From contig NZ_RKQQ01000003.1 in assembly GCF_003814815.1 (NCBI RefSeq), positions 124,001 to 188,000 on the forward strand: a DNA stretch of 64,000 nt. Direction: 5' to 3'. Position numbers and translations under genes: made by a program. Positions 26,718 to 36,517 of this stretch are shown in pieces; position 1 is the first letter of the stretch; each line of letters opens with the position of its first letter. The notes beneath the pieces are model-generated. The model was not told the DNA's origin. It worked only from the letters and a program-made list of their open reading frames with translations, and made no database searches. The DNA comes from Salisediminibacterium halotolerans. Its GTDB lineage: Bacteria; Bacillota; Bacilli; Bacillales; Salisediminibacteriaceae.

Positions 26718-26789
26718 ATGGTGCGGCAAACATTGTTAAAGTTTGAACGAAAAGTAACTGAGGGAGGTGAAAGTAAGTGGAAAAATTAA
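26718..26789 (+). CDS. Short upstream ORF overlapping the ctaB start
   Basis: A 23-codon frame starting ATG 26718 ([12 protein letters not shown]...) has its own good ribosome site, GGGAGGA 7 nt upstream. It contains the ctaB ribosome site (GGGAGGTGA) within its codons and stops 10 nt inside ctaB in a different frame. It may act as a leader for translational coupling; it may also be chance. No homologue is known to me. Confidence 0.35.
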   Translation: MVRQTLLKFERKVTEGGESKWKN

Positions 26790-27709
26790 ATTCAATGTCA
26801 ACCGTAAATTCAACAGTCGGAGTGCATGAGTCCGTTACAGATAAACAGGCAACATGGAAAGAATACTTAGCTATCTCGAAAACAGGCATCGTCATGTCCA
26901 ATCTGATTACGGCTTTTGCCGGATTATACTTAGCCAGTCATTATACTGGAACGACTCTTGCAACCGACCCGCTCACAGCCTTGTTGGCGATGTTAGGCAC
27001 TGCGTTTATTATTGCAGGGGCATCTGTATTAAATAATTACATCGATCGTGATATCGATCATTTAATGGAAAGAACGAAAGAACGTCCGACAGTGAACGGT
27101 CAGCTTTCAGGGCGGCAAACTTTGACTTACGGACTTGTGCTCGCAATCTTGGGTACGCTGTTTCTTTCGATGACAACGTTAACGGCTGCTGTTATCGGTT
27201 TTTCCGGCTTGTTAATTTACGTTGTTTTATACAGTATGTGGACGAAAAGAACAACGACATTAAACACGATTGTCGGCAGTTTTTCAGGAGCGGTTCCTCC
27301 GCTCATCGGCTGGGCAGCCATAGATCCCGGCCTTCACCCGATCGCCTGGACACTGTTTCTCATTATGTTTATGTGGCAGCCTCCGCATTTTTTAGCATTG
27401 GCAATGAAACGGGCCGATGAATACCGCGCTGCGGGTATCCCAATGCTTCCTGTTGTTGCAGGGTTCGCTGTGACAAAGCGGCAAATCATTTGGTATGTAG
27501 CTGCGCTTATCCCGGTGTCGCTCCTCGTAGCAGATTTTGGAATAATCTATACCGTCTCAGCTGTTTTGCTCGGCGGCGGTTGGCTTGTCCTCGGTTTGAG
27601 CGGATTGCGGGCGAAAGATGATGTGAAATGGGCGCGGCAAATGTTCGTCTATTCGTTAAACTATTTAACAGTGTTATTCGTCTTGATGATTGTTGTTCAT
27701 ATGATCTAA
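26777..27709 (+). CDS. ctaB: Protoheme IX farnesyltransferase (heme O synthase)
   Basis: 310 residues, UbiA-type prenyltransferase with about nine membrane helices. The Asp-rich substrate motif [19 protein letters not shown] and the second loop [19 protein letters not shown] are intact. It farnesylates heme B to heme O, which CtaA converts to heme A. GTG start with GGGAGGTGA 6 nt upstream. First structural gene of ctaBCDEF. Confidence 0.95.
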   Translation: MEKLNSMSTVNSTVGVHESVTDKQATWKEYLAISKTGIVMSNLITAFAGLYLASHYTGTTLATDPLTALLAMLGTAFIIAGASVLNNYIDRDIDHLMERTKERPTVNGQLSGRQTLTYGLVLAILGTLFLSMTTLTAAVIGFSGLLIYVVLYSMWTKRTTTLNTIVGSFSGAVPPLIGWAAIDPGLHPIAWTLFLIMFMWQPPHFLALAMKRADEYRAAGIPMLPVVAGFAVTKRQIIWYVAALIPVSLLVADFGIIYTVSAVLLGGGWLVLGLSGLRAKDDVKWARQMFVYSLNYLTVLFVLMIVVHMI

Positions 27710-27768
27710 CAGCGTATGAGAATTTAAAAAGAATTTATTTTATGACAGAAAGAGGGGTTTGTTACGAG

Positions 27769-28860
27769 ATGAAGCATTTCTGGCGGTTATTACCACTGTC
27801 GTTCATTTTGTTATTGTCAGGATGCGGGGCTGAGAACATGTCAGCGCTCAATCCTCAAGGGCCGGTTGCAGAGATGCAATTTTCACTGATTGCATTGAGC
27901 CTTTATATTATGATTTTTGTACTCTTCGTCGTTTTTGCGATTTATATTTTTGTTTTGATTAAATTTCGCGAGCGTCCGGGCGATACACATATTCCGAAAC
28001 AAGTGCACGGAAACCGCACTTTGGAAATTGTTTGGACGACAATTCCGATCATTTTGCTCTTAATGCTCGCAGTGCCGAACGTGATGGACACGTTCACACT
28101 TGCTAATACCGAAATCGAGCAGGAAGAAGCTGAAATAGAAGAAGAGAACGGGGAAGAAAATGGCGATGATGCTCCTGGAAGTGTCAGTGACCAAGAGGCG
28201 ATCACGATTGAAGTGAACGCTCACCAATTTTGGTGGGAGTTTGAGTATAAAGATTATGAATTTACTGCGGGACAAGATATGTATATCCCAACCGATACTC
28301 AGGTGAACATTGAATTGATTTCTGATGATGTCCAGCATTCGTTTTGGGTTCCGGCGCTCGCCGGAAAGCAGGATAATGTGCCGGGAATTACAAACGAGAT
28401 GTGGCTTGAAGCGCCTGAAGAAGGTGTTTATAACGGAAAGTGCGCTGAGCTGTGCGGCGCATCGCATTGGTTGATGGAATTTAAGGTCGTAGCAGTAGAT
28501 CAAGGAACGTTTGATGACTGGGTGGACGGAATGACTGAGCCGCCTGAGGAATCGATTGAACCGACAAACGAAGTTGCAGCTGACGGACGGGAAGTTTTTG
28601 AAGACAGCTGCATCAGCTGTCACGCAGTCGGTGATGAGGGCGGTCAACAAGGCCCGGATTTAACAAACTACGGAGAGCGTCAAGTGCTTGCCGGTTATTT
28701 AGATCACGAAGATGAAAAACTGGAAGCGTGGCTGCGTGATACGGAAGAATACAAACCTGATAATGAAATGCCTTCCTTTAGTGAAGATGAAATTGACGAC
28801 GAAGAAATGGATGCTCTTATTGAATATATGAATTCACTTAAAGTATTGGAAGAAGACTAA
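27769..28860 (+). CDS. ctaC: caa3 cytochrome c oxidase subunit II with fused cytochrome c
   Basis: 363 residues: lipoprotein signal (LLLSGC, Cys19), two transmembrane helices (about 40-65, 85-105), an acidic Glu/Asn-rich insertion (about 112-140), cupredoxin domain with the CuA ligands in CAELCGASHWLMEF (Cys225, Cys229, His233, Met236), then a C-terminal class I cytochrome c with CISCH (281-285) and a later Met in NEMPSF. It accepts electrons from cytochrome c into CuA. ATG 27769 follows AGAGGGG; upstream in-frame codons overlap ctaB. Confidence 0.96.
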   Translation: MKHFWRLLPLSFILLLSGCGAENMSALNPQGPVAEMQFSLIALSLYIMIFVLFVVFAIYIFVLIKFRERPGDTHIPKQVHGNRTLEIVWTTIPIILLLMLAVPNVMDTFTLANTEIEQEEAEIEEENGEENGDDAPGSVSDQEAITIEVNAHQFWWEFEYKDYEFTAGQDMYIPTDTQVNIELISDDVQHSFWVPALAGKQDNVPGITNEMWLEAPEEGVYNGKCAELCGASHWLMEFKVVAVDQGTFDDWVDGMTEPPEESIEPTNEVAADGREVFEDSCISCHAVGDEGGQQGPDLTNYGERQVLAGYLDHEDEKLEAWLRDTEEYKPDNEMPSFSEDEIDDEEMDALIEYMNSLKVLEED

Positions 28861-28889
28861 ATCAAGACAGTTAAAGGAGGTACGTTTTC

Positions 28890-30722
28890 GTGTCTACAGC
28901 TCAGACAGGCTCAAAGAACGTGATCTGGGATTGGCTGACAACCGTAGATCATAAAAAAATCGGTATTCTGTATTTGGCCGGCGGAGCGTTTTTCTTCGTT
29001 CTCGGCGGGATCGAAGCGATTTTAATGCGGATTCAGCTAATGTTCCCGGAATTTACATTTCTAGGAGCCCAAACGTTTAATGAATTATTGACGATGCACG
29101 GTACAACAATGATCTTTCTCGCGGCGATGCCGCTGTTGTTCGGATTTATGAACTTTATCATCCCGCTGCAAATCGGCGCCAGAGATGTTGCCTTTCCGTT
29201 TTTAAACGCGTTAGGCTTTTGGCTGTTTCTTTTTGGCGGGCTGCTCCTTAATGTAAGCTGGTTCACCGGCGGAGCGCCAGATGCTGGCTGGACAGCTTAT
29301 GTTCCATTATCCAGCGAATCGGCAGGGCAAGGACTTGATTATTACTTGCTTGGACTGCAGGTGAGCGGACTCGGCACATTAATCGGCGGAATTAATTTTC
29401 TGGTAACCGTTATTAACATGCGTGCGCCGGGAATGAGTATGATGCGGATGCCGCTGTTTACCTGGAGTTCGTTTGTTGCTTCAATGCTGATTCTCTTTGC
29501 TTTTCCGGCTTTGACAATCGGGCTGCTTCTGTTAATGCTTGAAAGACTGTTTGGCGGTCAATTCTTTGCCGTTGATTTCGGCGGAAACGTCATTATTTGG
29601 CAGCATTTATTTTGGATTTTCGGTCACCCGGAAGTATACATTTTAATTTTGCCTGCCTTCGGTATCTTTTCAGAAGTTATTCCGACGTTTGCGAAAAAAC
29701 GGCTGTTCGGGTATTCAGCAATGGTCTTTGCAACACTTATTATCGGCTTTCTCGGCTTCATGGTATGGGCACACCATATGTTTACGGTCGGAATGGGACC
29801 GGTTGCGAATGCAATCTTTGCTGTAGCGACGATGGCGATTGCTGTACCGACGGGAATTAAAATTTTCAACTGGCTGTTAACCCTCTGGGGCGGACGCATT
29901 CGTTTTACGACGGCGAATTTGTGGGCGCTTGGATTTATTCCATCGTTTGTCATGGGCGGTGTCACCGGCGTGATGCTCGCGGTAAGTGCGGCAAACTACC
30001 AGTTTCACGATACTTACTTTGTTGTTGCGCACTTTCATTACGTGATTATCGGCGGTGTTGTTTTCGGTCTGTTTGCCGGCGCCTATTTCTGGTGGCCGAA
30101 AATGTTCGGTTACCGTTTAAACGAGACGATGGGAAAATGGTTTTTCTGGCTATTCTTAATCGGATTCCACTTAACGTTTTTCGTTCAGCATTTTCTCGGT
30201 CTCCTCGGTATGCAGCGACGTGTCGCGTCTTACCTTGAAGGCCAAGGTTTTGGCGATATGAACTTTGTCAGTACGATGGGAGCTTTTCTCATGTCGATCG
30301 CATTCATTATTTTCTTGATCAGTATTTTTACGTCGAAGAAAAATACAGAGAATGTAAACGATCCATGGGACGGACGATCGCTCGAATGGACAACGACAAG
30401 TCCGCCGCTGCATTATAACTATCCGCAAACACCGCTTGTTCGCGGTCTTGATGCATTTTGGCTGGAGAAATATGAAGGCGATGGCCGAATGAAGGCAGCC
30501 GAACCTTTGGGTGACATTCATATGCCAAACCCGACGATTTTGCCGATTGTGATTTCGTTAGGCTTGACGATAGCCAGTTTTGGTTTCATCTACCTTGTTT
30601 ATTGGCTGATATTTGTCGGTTTGGGAATTACTTTCGGGGCGATGTTTATCCGCTCTGTAAAAGAAGATCACGGCCATCATATTCCAGTTGATGAGATTAA
30701 GCGCGATTTGGAGGAGGGATAA
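28890..30722 (+). CDS. ctaD: caa3 cytochrome c oxidase subunit I
   Basis: 610 residues with twelve or more membrane helices. Heme a / heme a3-CuB ligands are visible: TMHGTTM in helix [19 protein letters not shown] in helix VI (with the Tyr cross-link), the HH pair in [11 protein letters not shown] and HFHYVIIGG with two His in helix X. It is the catalytic proton-pumping subunit. GTG start with AAAGGAGGT. It sits between ctaC and ctaE with 2-nt spacing to the latter. Confidence 0.97.
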   Translation: MSTAQTGSKNVIWDWLTTVDHKKIGILYLAGGAFFFVLGGIEAILMRIQLMFPEFTFLGAQTFNELLTMHGTTMIFLAAMPLLFGFMNFIIPLQIGARDVAFPFLNALGFWLFLFGGLLLNVSWFTGGAPDAGWTAYVPLSSESAGQGLDYYLLGLQVSGLGTLIGGINFLVTVINMRAPGMSMMRMPLFTWSSFVASMLILFAFPALTIGLLLLMLERLFGGQFFAVDFGGNVIIWQHLFWIFGHPEVYILILPAFGIFSEVIPTFAKKRLFGYSAMVFATLIIGFLGFMVWAHHMFTVGMGPVANAIFAVATMAIAVPTGIKIFNWLLTLWGGRIRFTTANLWALGFIPSFVMGGVTGVMLAVSAANYQFHDTYFVVAHFHYVIIGGVVFGLFAGAYFWWPKMFGYRLNETMGKWFFWLFLIGFHLTFFVQHFLGLLGMQRRVASYLEGQGFGDMNFVSTMGAFLMSIAFIIFLISIFTSKKNTENVNDPWDGRSLEWTTTSPPLHYNYPQTPLVRGLDAFWLEKYEGDGRMKAAEPLGDIHMPNPTILPIVISLGLTIASFGFIYLVYWLIFVGLGITFGAMFIRSVKEDHGHHIPVDEIKRDLEEG

Positions 30723-30724
30723 TT

Positions 30725-31345
30725 ATGGCAGAACAACAAGCATCTACTTATGAACAGCTTCCTCCAAATCCGGAAACAGCGACATTGGACGGAAGAAACA
30801 AATACCTCGGTTTCTGGTTCTTTCTTGGAGGAGAAACCGTATTGTTCGGCAGTTTGATCGGAACGTACCTCGGTCTTCGCGCCGGAACGGCAGATGGTCC
30901 CGGGCCGGCGGATTTGTTCCACCTTGACCTTGTCTTTATCATGACGATGATTCTTTTAACGAGCAGTTTGACGAGTGTTATGGCGATCATTAATATGAAA
31001 CGCGGCAGCCATAAGAAATTGCTCGGCTGGATGTGGGGCACAGTTATTCTCGGCGCAGCGTTTTTGGGTTTTGAAATTTACGAGTTTTACGATTATTATC
31101 AGCAAGGGCTCGGATTTGGAACGAGCGCGTTCTCTTCGGCATTTTATGCGTTGGTTGGAACACACGGCGCACACGTGCTTTTTGGAATCCTCTGGATTTC
31201 GACACTGTTAATCCGCTACCGAAACAGCGGTATAACATTAACGAATGCACCTAAGTTTAATACGGCCGTTTTATACTGGCACTTTATTGATGTCGTTTGG
31301 GTATTTATCTTTACGGTTGTTTATTTACTGGGAATAGGAGGCTGA
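30725..31345 (+). CDS. ctaE: caa3 cytochrome c oxidase subunit III
   Basis: 206 residues with five membrane helices: a bacterial short subunit III. Conserved features are the Glu-bearing WFFLGGETVLFGSLIG and the C-terminal YWHFIDVVWVFIFTVVYL. It stabilises subunit I. It is preceded by GGAGGG at the end of ctaD. Confidence 0.95.
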   Translation: MAEQQASTYEQLPPNPETATLDGRNKYLGFWFFLGGETVLFGSLIGTYLGLRAGTADGPGPADLFHLDLVFIMTMILLTSSLTSVMAIINMKRGSHKKLLGWMWGTVILGAAFLGFEIYEFYDYYQQGLGFGTSAFSSAFYALVGTHGAHVLFGILWISTLLIRYRNSGITLTNAPKFNTAVLYWHFIDVVWVFIFTVVYLLGIGG

Positions 31346-31349
31346 TCGT

Positions 31350-31697
31350 ATGAGTGAGCACGTTGATCCAACCGCACCGCTGCAAGGTGAGCCGTCAAAA
31401 TCGACAGAACGTAAATTGCGCAAAGAGGCGCGTGTGCAAATTGTTTCGTATTTCTTAATGATCTTTATGACATCACTCGCCTTTTTCTCGATTGCAAGTG
31501 ATGCTGTCGACTCTTCATTTGCGATTCCGTTTATCGTTATCGTCGGAGCTGTCCAAGTTGTCATGCAGTTGTATGTCTTTATGCATATGGGTGAAAAAGG
31601 CACCGGCTGGATTAATACGATGATTTGGTCAGGTATACTGATCGCGGCATTGACAGTCGGGGCTTTAATGTTCTTAATCGGGATTGTTAAATATTAA
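31350..31697 (+). CDS. ctaF: caa3 cytochrome c oxidase subunit IV (CtaF)
   Basis: 115 residues with three membrane helices (about 32-52, 58-78, 90-112), as in COX4/prokaryotic subunit IV (VQVVMQLYVFMHMGEKGTGW). The soluble N-terminus (SKSTERKLRKEARVQ) is basic. Last oxidase structural gene; the terminator follows immediately. Confidence 0.92.
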   Translation: MSEHVDPTAPLQGEPSKSTERKLRKEARVQIVSYFLMIFMTSLAFFSIASDAVDSSFAIPFIVIVGAVQVVMQLYVFMHMGEKGTGWINTMIWSGILIAALTVGALMFLIGIVKY

Positions 31698-31706
31698 AAG
31701 ATGATG

Positions 31707-31740
31707 CCCCTTCGCCTTATGAGCGAAGGGGATTTTTATT
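31707..31740 (+). terminator. Terminator of the cta operon
   Basis: CCCCTTCGC and GCGAAGGGG arms with a 7-nt loop, then ATTTTTATT. Confidence 0.88.
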
Positions 31741-31819
31741 CAGTTCACATGGATACTCATGAACAAATGAATATGATATAATCTTTTCCGTAAAGGGTAG
31801 CAGTTAAGGAGGAGTTTTA

Positions 31820-32299
31820 ATGGAATATTTTTTACCGTTTATAAGCACAGTATTTATAGCGATCAGCGCGGTGTTTGTTGCTGTCGGCTGGGTGCTCGTG
31901 GCAAAAGGTCACATTGAAACGCATAAAAAATCAATGTTTTGGGCAGCGGTGTTCGCTGTAATTTTTTTTGCTACATATTTAAGCCGGACGATATTTATTG
32001 GAAGCACTTCCTTTGGCGGTCCGGATGATGTGCGTTTGTATTATACAGTCTTTCTCGTGTTTCACATTACGATGGCTACGATTGCGGCAGTTTTGGGAAT
32101 CATTCAATTAACGACAGGCTATAAAAATAAGTTAAGAGCGCATAAAAAACTGGGGCCGATCACGTCTGTTATTTGGTTTATCTCTTCGGTCACAGGGATT
32201 GCTGTTTATTTGTTGCTTTATATTATTTACCCGCCGGGTGAAACAACAAATTTGTTTGATGCGATCATCGGCGCAAGCATTCACTCATTTATAGTATAA
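31820..32299 (+). CDS. ctaM: DUF420 membrane protein CtaM/YozB (heme-copper oxidase assembly)
   Basis: 159 residues with four membrane helices and the DUF420 pattern (VLVAKGHIETHKKSMFWAA, FHITMATIAAVLGII, HKKLGP, VYLLLYIIY). The S. aureus homologue CtaM is required for aa3 quinol oxidase function, and the B. subtilis one is YozB. Position directly after cta genes supports a role in oxidase maturation. The conserved histidines (HxxxHK, FH, HKKLG, final HSF) may bind heme or Cu. AAGGAGG precedes the ATG; a separate unit, because a terminator lies upstream. Confidence 0.85.
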   Translation: MEYFLPFISTVFIAISAVFVAVGWVLVAKGHIETHKKSMFWAAVFAVIFFATYLSRTIFIGSTSFGGPDDVRLYYTVFLVFHITMATIAAVLGIIQLTTGYKNKLRAHKKLGPITSVIWFISSVTGIAVYLLLYIIYPPGETTNLFDAIIGASIHSFIV

Positions 32300-32307
32300 A
32301 TAAGTAA

Positions 32308-32346
32308 GACGGCCTCAAACCATGATTGGTTTGAGGCCGTCCTTTT
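32308..32346. terminator. Terminator between ctaM and the YtvI-type gene
   Basis: A 14-bp perfect stem (32308-32321 with 32328-32341) then CTTTTA. The T-run favours the plus strand. Confidence 0.88.
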
Positions 32347-32350
32347 ACCG

Positions 32351-33415
32351 TTAAAATTTAAAATTAAATTTAATGATCCCTGCCTCACGGGCGCTTTGAA
32401 ATAAGATCACGAGAAGCGGGCCGAGCACAAATCCGATTGCTCCGAGAAGCATCAAACCAAGATACAAAGAGATGAGCGTTGCAAGCGGAGACAGCCCGAT
32501 ATGATGCCCCATCACTTTCGGTTCAACTGTTCGGCGGATTGTCAACAGTACAGTCGCCAAGACGAGAAGCTGCACAGCAAGCACGGTATTGCCGGCAATA
32601 AGATGAAACCCGGCCCAAGGCGCTAAAACCGCAATCGATCCGATAATCGGAATAAAATCAATCAGCCAAATCATAATAGACATGATCAAAGCTAATTCAG
32701 GAGCAATAAACATCAGTGATGTAAATGTGACGATAAAGATTATGATACTGACTAAAAATTGCGCCTTAAAAAAGCCGATGATTACAAATGATAACCGTGA
32801 GCCCATAAAACTGACTTTTTCAGCTGTTTGTTCAGTGAAGAAGCCGTAAAGCTGGGTTTTTAACCGAGGCAGATCAAGCAAAAATAAATAAAGCGCAATA
32901 AGATAAACCAATAGTGAGACAATATATTGAGGTATGCTCATGAGTATATTGGTGACATGGCCGATAATATTGATTTCCTGAAACCACGTGCGCATTTCGT
33001 CCAGCTGTCTGCTGACTGTTTGATCAATTTCCTGTACGAGCTCCTGGGAATATTGATCAAATTGGTCGCTAAGCTGCTCAAGCAAGCTCATCCATGCGAT
33101 ATTGATTTCGTTGATCGTCATCGGCAAGTTCTCGACAAATTGATTGACTTGTGCCAAAGCGCGAGTGAAAATAAGATAAACGATAAAACTTGAAATAAGT
33201 AAAAAAGTGACGAAAACAATAAACACAGCAATATTCCGTGTAATTTTTGTCCGTCTCGCCAATGCGTTAATCGACGGGGTTAAAATTAACGCAGTCAGAA
33301 ATGCGGCAATAATCGGTATCGATACGGGCAGAATAAAATATGCAGCTGTTCCAACTGCTGCGATTGCAAGTATGATTAGTATGTATTTTCTTACGAGCTG
33401 GGCTGTAGTTGTCAA
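32351..33415 (-). CDS. AI-2E family (YtvI-type) membrane permease
   Basis: 354 residues with the AI-2E/TqsA architecture: two N-terminal helices (about 12-50), a further helix (60-80), a soluble coiled coil (about 85-150; LEQLSDQFDQYSQELVQEIDQTVSRQ) and a C-terminal bundle with WLIDFIPIIGSIAV and GPLLVILFQSAREAG. B. subtilis YtvI is usually called a sporulation membrane protein, but the substrate is unknown. Some family members export AI-2 or exchange Na+/H+. ATG 33415 follows GGAAGGAGA. Confidence 0.85.
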   Translation of the reverse strand: MTTTAQLVRKYILIILAIAAVGTAAYFILPVSIPIIAAFLTALILTPSINALARRTKITRNIAVFIVFVTFLLISSFIVYLIFTRALAQVNQFVENLPMTINEINIAWMSLLEQLSDQFDQYSQELVQEIDQTVSRQLDEMRTWFQEINIIGHVTNILMSIPQYIVSLLVYLIALYLFLLDLPRLKTQLYGFFTEQTAEKVSFMGSRLSFVIIGFFKAQFLVSIIIFIVTFTSLMFIAPELALIMSIMIWLIDFIPIIGSIAVLAPWAGFHLIAGNTVLAVQLLVLATVLLTIRRTVEPKVMGHHIGLSPLATLISLYLGLMLLGAIGFVLGPLLVILFQSAREAGIIKFNFKF

Positions 33416-33450
33416 CTGAACTCTCCTTCCCGCAACCGGCTGTTCAAGTA

Positions 33451-33494
33451 AAAGGAAGGAGGTCTAACATAGTTTGTCAGCACCTCCTTCGTTA
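33451..33494 (-). terminator. Terminator after yugN
   Basis: Minus strand: GAAGGAGGT, 18-nt loop, ACCTCCTTC, then CTTTTAC, located 10 nt beyond the yugN stop. Confidence 0.7.
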
Positions 33495-33506
33495 CCTTTT
33501 ACAACT

Positions 33507-33860
33507 TTAAAGCGATTCGGCCTGAACTTTTTCTGATACAAGGTTTGCTTTTTGCAGGCATTTATCAATTATTTTTTGCGGAAACTCTTCGTCGTATTCG
33601 ACCCCGTGCGGGTAATAATGTTTACCGACATACGGTTTCATCAATTCAACGCGGGCTGAATTTTTGGGGATTTCCCCTTCGATCACGAAGCAAGGAATAC
33701 GAAAGTAGTATGTACTGTTGTCGACTTGGTCTACTATTTTATAATCGTATGTTGCCCGTTCATAATCCCAGGCACGGTCGAATCCGCATTCGTCCATGAT
33801 TTCATCAAGAACTTCAAATGTCATATGTTTTCCATGAAGACCTGTTTCTTCAAATTTCAT
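33507..33860 (-). CDS. yugN: YugN-like family protein
   Basis: 117 residues with the YugN pattern: MKFEETGLHGK, DYERATYDYKIVD, YYFRIPCFVIEGEIP and the nearly invariant GKHYYPHGVEYDEEFP. Cytoplasmic, no known function. In B. subtilis yugN is elsewhere, so its place in the ylb region is a rearrangement. GAGGTCGC-type site precedes the ATG. Confidence 0.88.
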   Translation of the reverse strand: MKFEETGLHGKHMTFEVLDEIMDECGFDRAWDYERATYDYKIVDQVDNSTYYFRIPCFVIEGEIPKNSARVELMKPYVGKHYYPHGVEYDEEFPQKIIDKCLQKANLVSEKVQAESL

Positions 33861-33987
33861 TTTGATGCGACCTCCTCAATCATTCTTTCAGATTCTTCTT
33901 TATCATATTACGAAATACTGTTTGTTGCAATCTTAAAGCGAAGCCAGCTCCGTTTAAAAAATTACTCGTATTTTGGAGGCAAAGGAT

Positions 33988-35073
33988 ATGAAGCGTTTTA
34001 TTATCGTCCTCGTGATGTTTTCGTTTGCATTTATTGGCGCGCAATATTGGTTGACAGATTACTTCAATCTTGGGAATCCTGTTGAAGATTTGCCAGAACG
34101 GCTTCCGACTGAATTGAACAGGCCGTTACACACCTCAGAAGAGGCGAGTCAAAATGTCCCATTAACGGAAGAAGATGCAGTTGAAAATCGAGACACTGCC
34201 GATTACATTGGTGCAGAACTGGCCGATCTGAAAGAGGAAAAAGGAGAGACGAAAAGAAGCGGCTGGACGCCGTACGGTTATGAATGGAACGTTTTTCAAG
34301 AGGACGGCAGTCGCAGTTACTTTGGTGTTGACAAAGAAGAAAACAAAGTTGTTTCGATCATTAAAACCGATCCGACAAAAGTTGACGGCGAACAAGTTTT
34401 TGCCGGCGATGATTATGAACAGTTAAATGAAAAATTCGCATTTAGTAATGAGGTGGACGTCACAAGAGGTGCTGACAATTTCACATTTGAATTGACCGCT
34501 GCCGATTTAAAAAGCAAACCGCTCGTGCAACTTGAAGATGATGTATATGCACAGTTTTATTTTGACACCTATGAACAAACGCTTGAGCAAATCCGATTTA
34601 TAACCGGTGAGCCGCTGTTAAAAAAGCGGCCTTATGCGTTATCATACCGAGGAACATTGCCTGAAAAAGATGAGTTGAGCGGTGAGAACGGTGAACGTTG
34701 GGCAGAAAGTCAAGCGATACAAATCGCTGAGCTGACAAATGTTATTCGGGAAAAACGGGAGCTGGCACCGCTGGAAATTTCCGAACGTGTTGCGGAAACT
34801 GCGAAACGTCACAGTGAAGAAATGGAGGAGGAAGGTTACTTCGCTCATGATTCTCCGAATGAAGGGTCGCTCGCTGACAGGTTGAATCGTGACGGTATTT
34901 CTTATCAGTCGGCTGCCGAGAATATCGCGGCGCGTTATGTTGACGGTTTGGAAGCGACAATCGGTTGGCTTAACAGCGAAGGCCATCGGGTGAATTTATT
35001 AAATGAAGATTTCACGCATATTGGTGTCGGGGTGTATCGATGGTATTATACACAGAATTTTCTTCTGAAGTAA
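33988..35073 (+). CDS. ylbC: CAP/SCP-domain secreted or anchored protein (YlbC)
   Basis: 361 residues: an N-terminal hydrophobic signal/anchor (MKRFIIVLVMFSFAFIGAQYW), then a CAP-associated N domain (about 70-215; ENKVVSIIKTDP, FELTAADL, QFYFDTYEQTLEQIRF), then a CAP domain (about 240-361) with HSEEMEEEGYFAHDSPNEGS and GWLNSEGHRVNLL. Two His of the CAP cavity are present. Its role in wall physiology is unknown. ATG 33988 follows GGAGG at 8 nt. Confidence 0.9.
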   Translation: MKRFIIVLVMFSFAFIGAQYWLTDYFNLGNPVEDLPERLPTELNRPLHTSEEASQNVPLTEEDAVENRDTADYIGAELADLKEEKGETKRSGWTPYGYEWNVFQEDGSRSYFGVDKEENKVVSIIKTDPTKVDGEQVFAGDDYEQLNEKFAFSNEVDVTRGADNFTFELTAADLKSKPLVQLEDDVYAQFYFDTYEQTLEQIRFITGEPLLKKRPYALSYRGTLPEKDELSGENGERWAESQAIQIAELTNVIREKRELAPLEISERVAETAKRHSEEMEEEGYFAHDSPNEGSLADRLNRDGISYQSAAENIAARYVDGLEATIGWLNSEGHRVNLLNEDFTHIGVGVYRWYYTQNFLLK

Positions 35074-35135
35074 GGCGGTGCGTGCTGTTCAGGAGTTCAT
35101 TATCCGTGTTATACTGCGGGTACGGAGGTGTTATT

Positions 35136-35570
35136 ATGGTCGCAGCGATAGCAGATGTCAACATCATGCTTGAAGCAGACGAATTGAGTGAATCCATTCT
35201 CTCATCAGAGATATTTAATAAATATATCGAAGCAAAGCAAGCAGTTCAAAATGACCCGGACGCGCAGAATTTATTACAGGCGTTTCAAAGCATTAAAGCG
35301 GATTATGAAGAAGTGCAGCGATTCGGGAAATATCATCCTGACTTTAAGAAAGTAACGAAAGAAGTCAGGGAAAAAAAGCGGCAAATAGACAGTCATCCGC
35401 TGATAGCTGAATACAAAATTGCCGAGGAAGAGCTGGAAAAGTTATTAAATGAAATTTGTGAAACGATTGCTTATAAAGTATCGCCGAGTGTGAAAGTTCC
35501 TTCCGGAAACCCGTTTTTTGATCAGAGCTGCGGAGGGTGCGGAAGCGGCGGAAGCTGCGGCTGCAGCTGA
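35136..35570 (+). CDS. ylbF: YlbF (RicF), component of the YlbF-YmcA-YaaT complex
   Basis: 144 residues, DUF964/YlbF helical fold with a Cys-rich C-terminal tail (C132, C135, C141, C143 in CGGCGSGGSCGCS). The YlbF-YmcA-YaaT (Ric) complex carries [4Fe-4S] clusters and directs RNase Y cleavage of polycistronic mRNAs; it also affects competence, biofilm and sporulation. ATG 35136 is chosen for the GGAGGTG site; an in-frame ATG at 35040 lies inside ylbC. Confidence 0.92.
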   Translation: MVAAIADVNIMLEADELSESILSSEIFNKYIEAKQAVQNDPDAQNLLQAFQSIKADYEEVQRFGKYHPDFKKVTKEVREKKRQIDSHPLIAEYKIAEEELEKLLNEICETIAYKVSPSVKVPSGNPFFDQSCGGCGSGGSCGCS

Positions 35571-35602
35571 TACAGCAACCAAGTAATTGAGGAGGCGGGT
35601 GA

Positions 35603-35878
35603 ATGGTTCCCAACAGAGTAGGTTTGGCAGTTTGGCTGCATTCAATGAAGCCGTTAAAGCAATTAAAACGTCATGGGCATGTTCATTACGTGTCGCGAAA
35701 AATGAAATATGCTGTCGTCTACTGTGACGAGGAAAGCATGACGGAAACAATAGAAAAGATTGCATCGATCAGTGCGGTGAAACATGTGGAACCGTCAATG
35801 CGGCCGTGGGTTAAAACAGAATACCAGTCAGCTTTACCGGACAAAGAAAAAAGTGATGATTATAAAATGGGTATTTAA
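35603..35878 (+). CDS. ylbG: YlbG, DUF2129 protein
   Basis: 91 residues matching DUF2129 (RVGLAVWLHSMKPLKQLKRHG, YVSRKMKYAVVYCDEE, VKHVEPSMRPWVKTEY). Unknown function, conserved next to ylbF in Bacillus and Listeria. GAGGAGGCGGG lies upstream. Confidence 0.9.
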   Translation: MVPNRVGLAVWLHSMKPLKQLKRHGHVHYVSRKMKYAVVYCDEESMTETIEKIASISAVKHVEPSMRPWVKTEYQSALPDKEKSDDYKMGI

Positions 35879-35883
35879 CATAT

Positions 35884-35916
35884 AAGGCCTTCAGAATGCC
35901 TGAAGGTCTTTTTTTA
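35884..35916 (+). terminator. Terminator after ylbG
   Basis: GGCCTTCAG and CTGAAGGTC arms, then seven T. Confidence 0.85.
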
Positions 35917-35955
35917 TGATATTCTTTTATTAACTGAAAAAGTAGGTGTTTAAGC

Positions 35956-36516
35956 ATGCGGGTGATCAGCGGAGAGAGAAAGGGAATGCGTTTAAAATCG
36001 GTTGCAGGACAAGGGACACGGCCGACTTCTGATCGTGTCCGTGAGGCATTGTTTAACATGATCGGGCCGTACTTTAACGGCGGGCGCATACTGGATTTAT
36101 TTTCCGGGAGCGGTGCGTTATCTATTGAAGCATTGAGCCGCGGCATCGATGAAGCTCTGCTCGTTGAAATCGACAAATCAGCGATAAAAACGATTCGGGA
36201 AAACATTGAACAAGCTCAATATAAAAGCAAATGTACGGTGTATAAAACGGATGCGAAAGCAGCGCTCAATAAAGTCGGCAAAAACGGCGAGCAGTTTGAT
36301 ATTGTTTTTCTCGATCCTCCGTATAATGCGGACGAACTTCCCTCTTTACTCGATTTAATTGACAGTAATAATTTATTGTCTGAAAGAGGTTGGGTTGTTT
36401 GCGAACACGAAAAAGGACTTGATTTGCCCGACCGTGCTGTTACGTTTGCCCGGAAACGGACACAAAACTACGGCAATACATCTGTAACTATTTTTAGAAG
36501 AATCGAGGCGAAGTGA
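35956..36516 (+). CDS. rsmD: 16S rRNA (guanine966-N2)-methyltransferase
   Basis: 186 residues. Rossmann methyltransferase with SAM site [17 protein letters not shown] and the catalytic FLDPPYNA motif. Opens with [16 protein letters not shown] typical of RsmD. It methylates G966 of 16S rRNA. The coaD start is 2 nt after its stop, the widespread rsmD-coaD pair. Confidence 0.95.
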   Translation: MRVISGERKGMRLKSVAGQGTRPTSDRVREALFNMIGPYFNGGRILDLFSGSGALSIEALSRGIDEALLVEIDKSAIKTIRENIEQAQYKSKCTVYKTDAKAALNKVGKNGEQFDIVFLDPPYNADELPSLLDLIDSNNLLSERGWVVCEHEKGLDLPDRAVTFARKRTQNYGNTSVTIFRRIEAK

Positions 36517-36517
36517 T

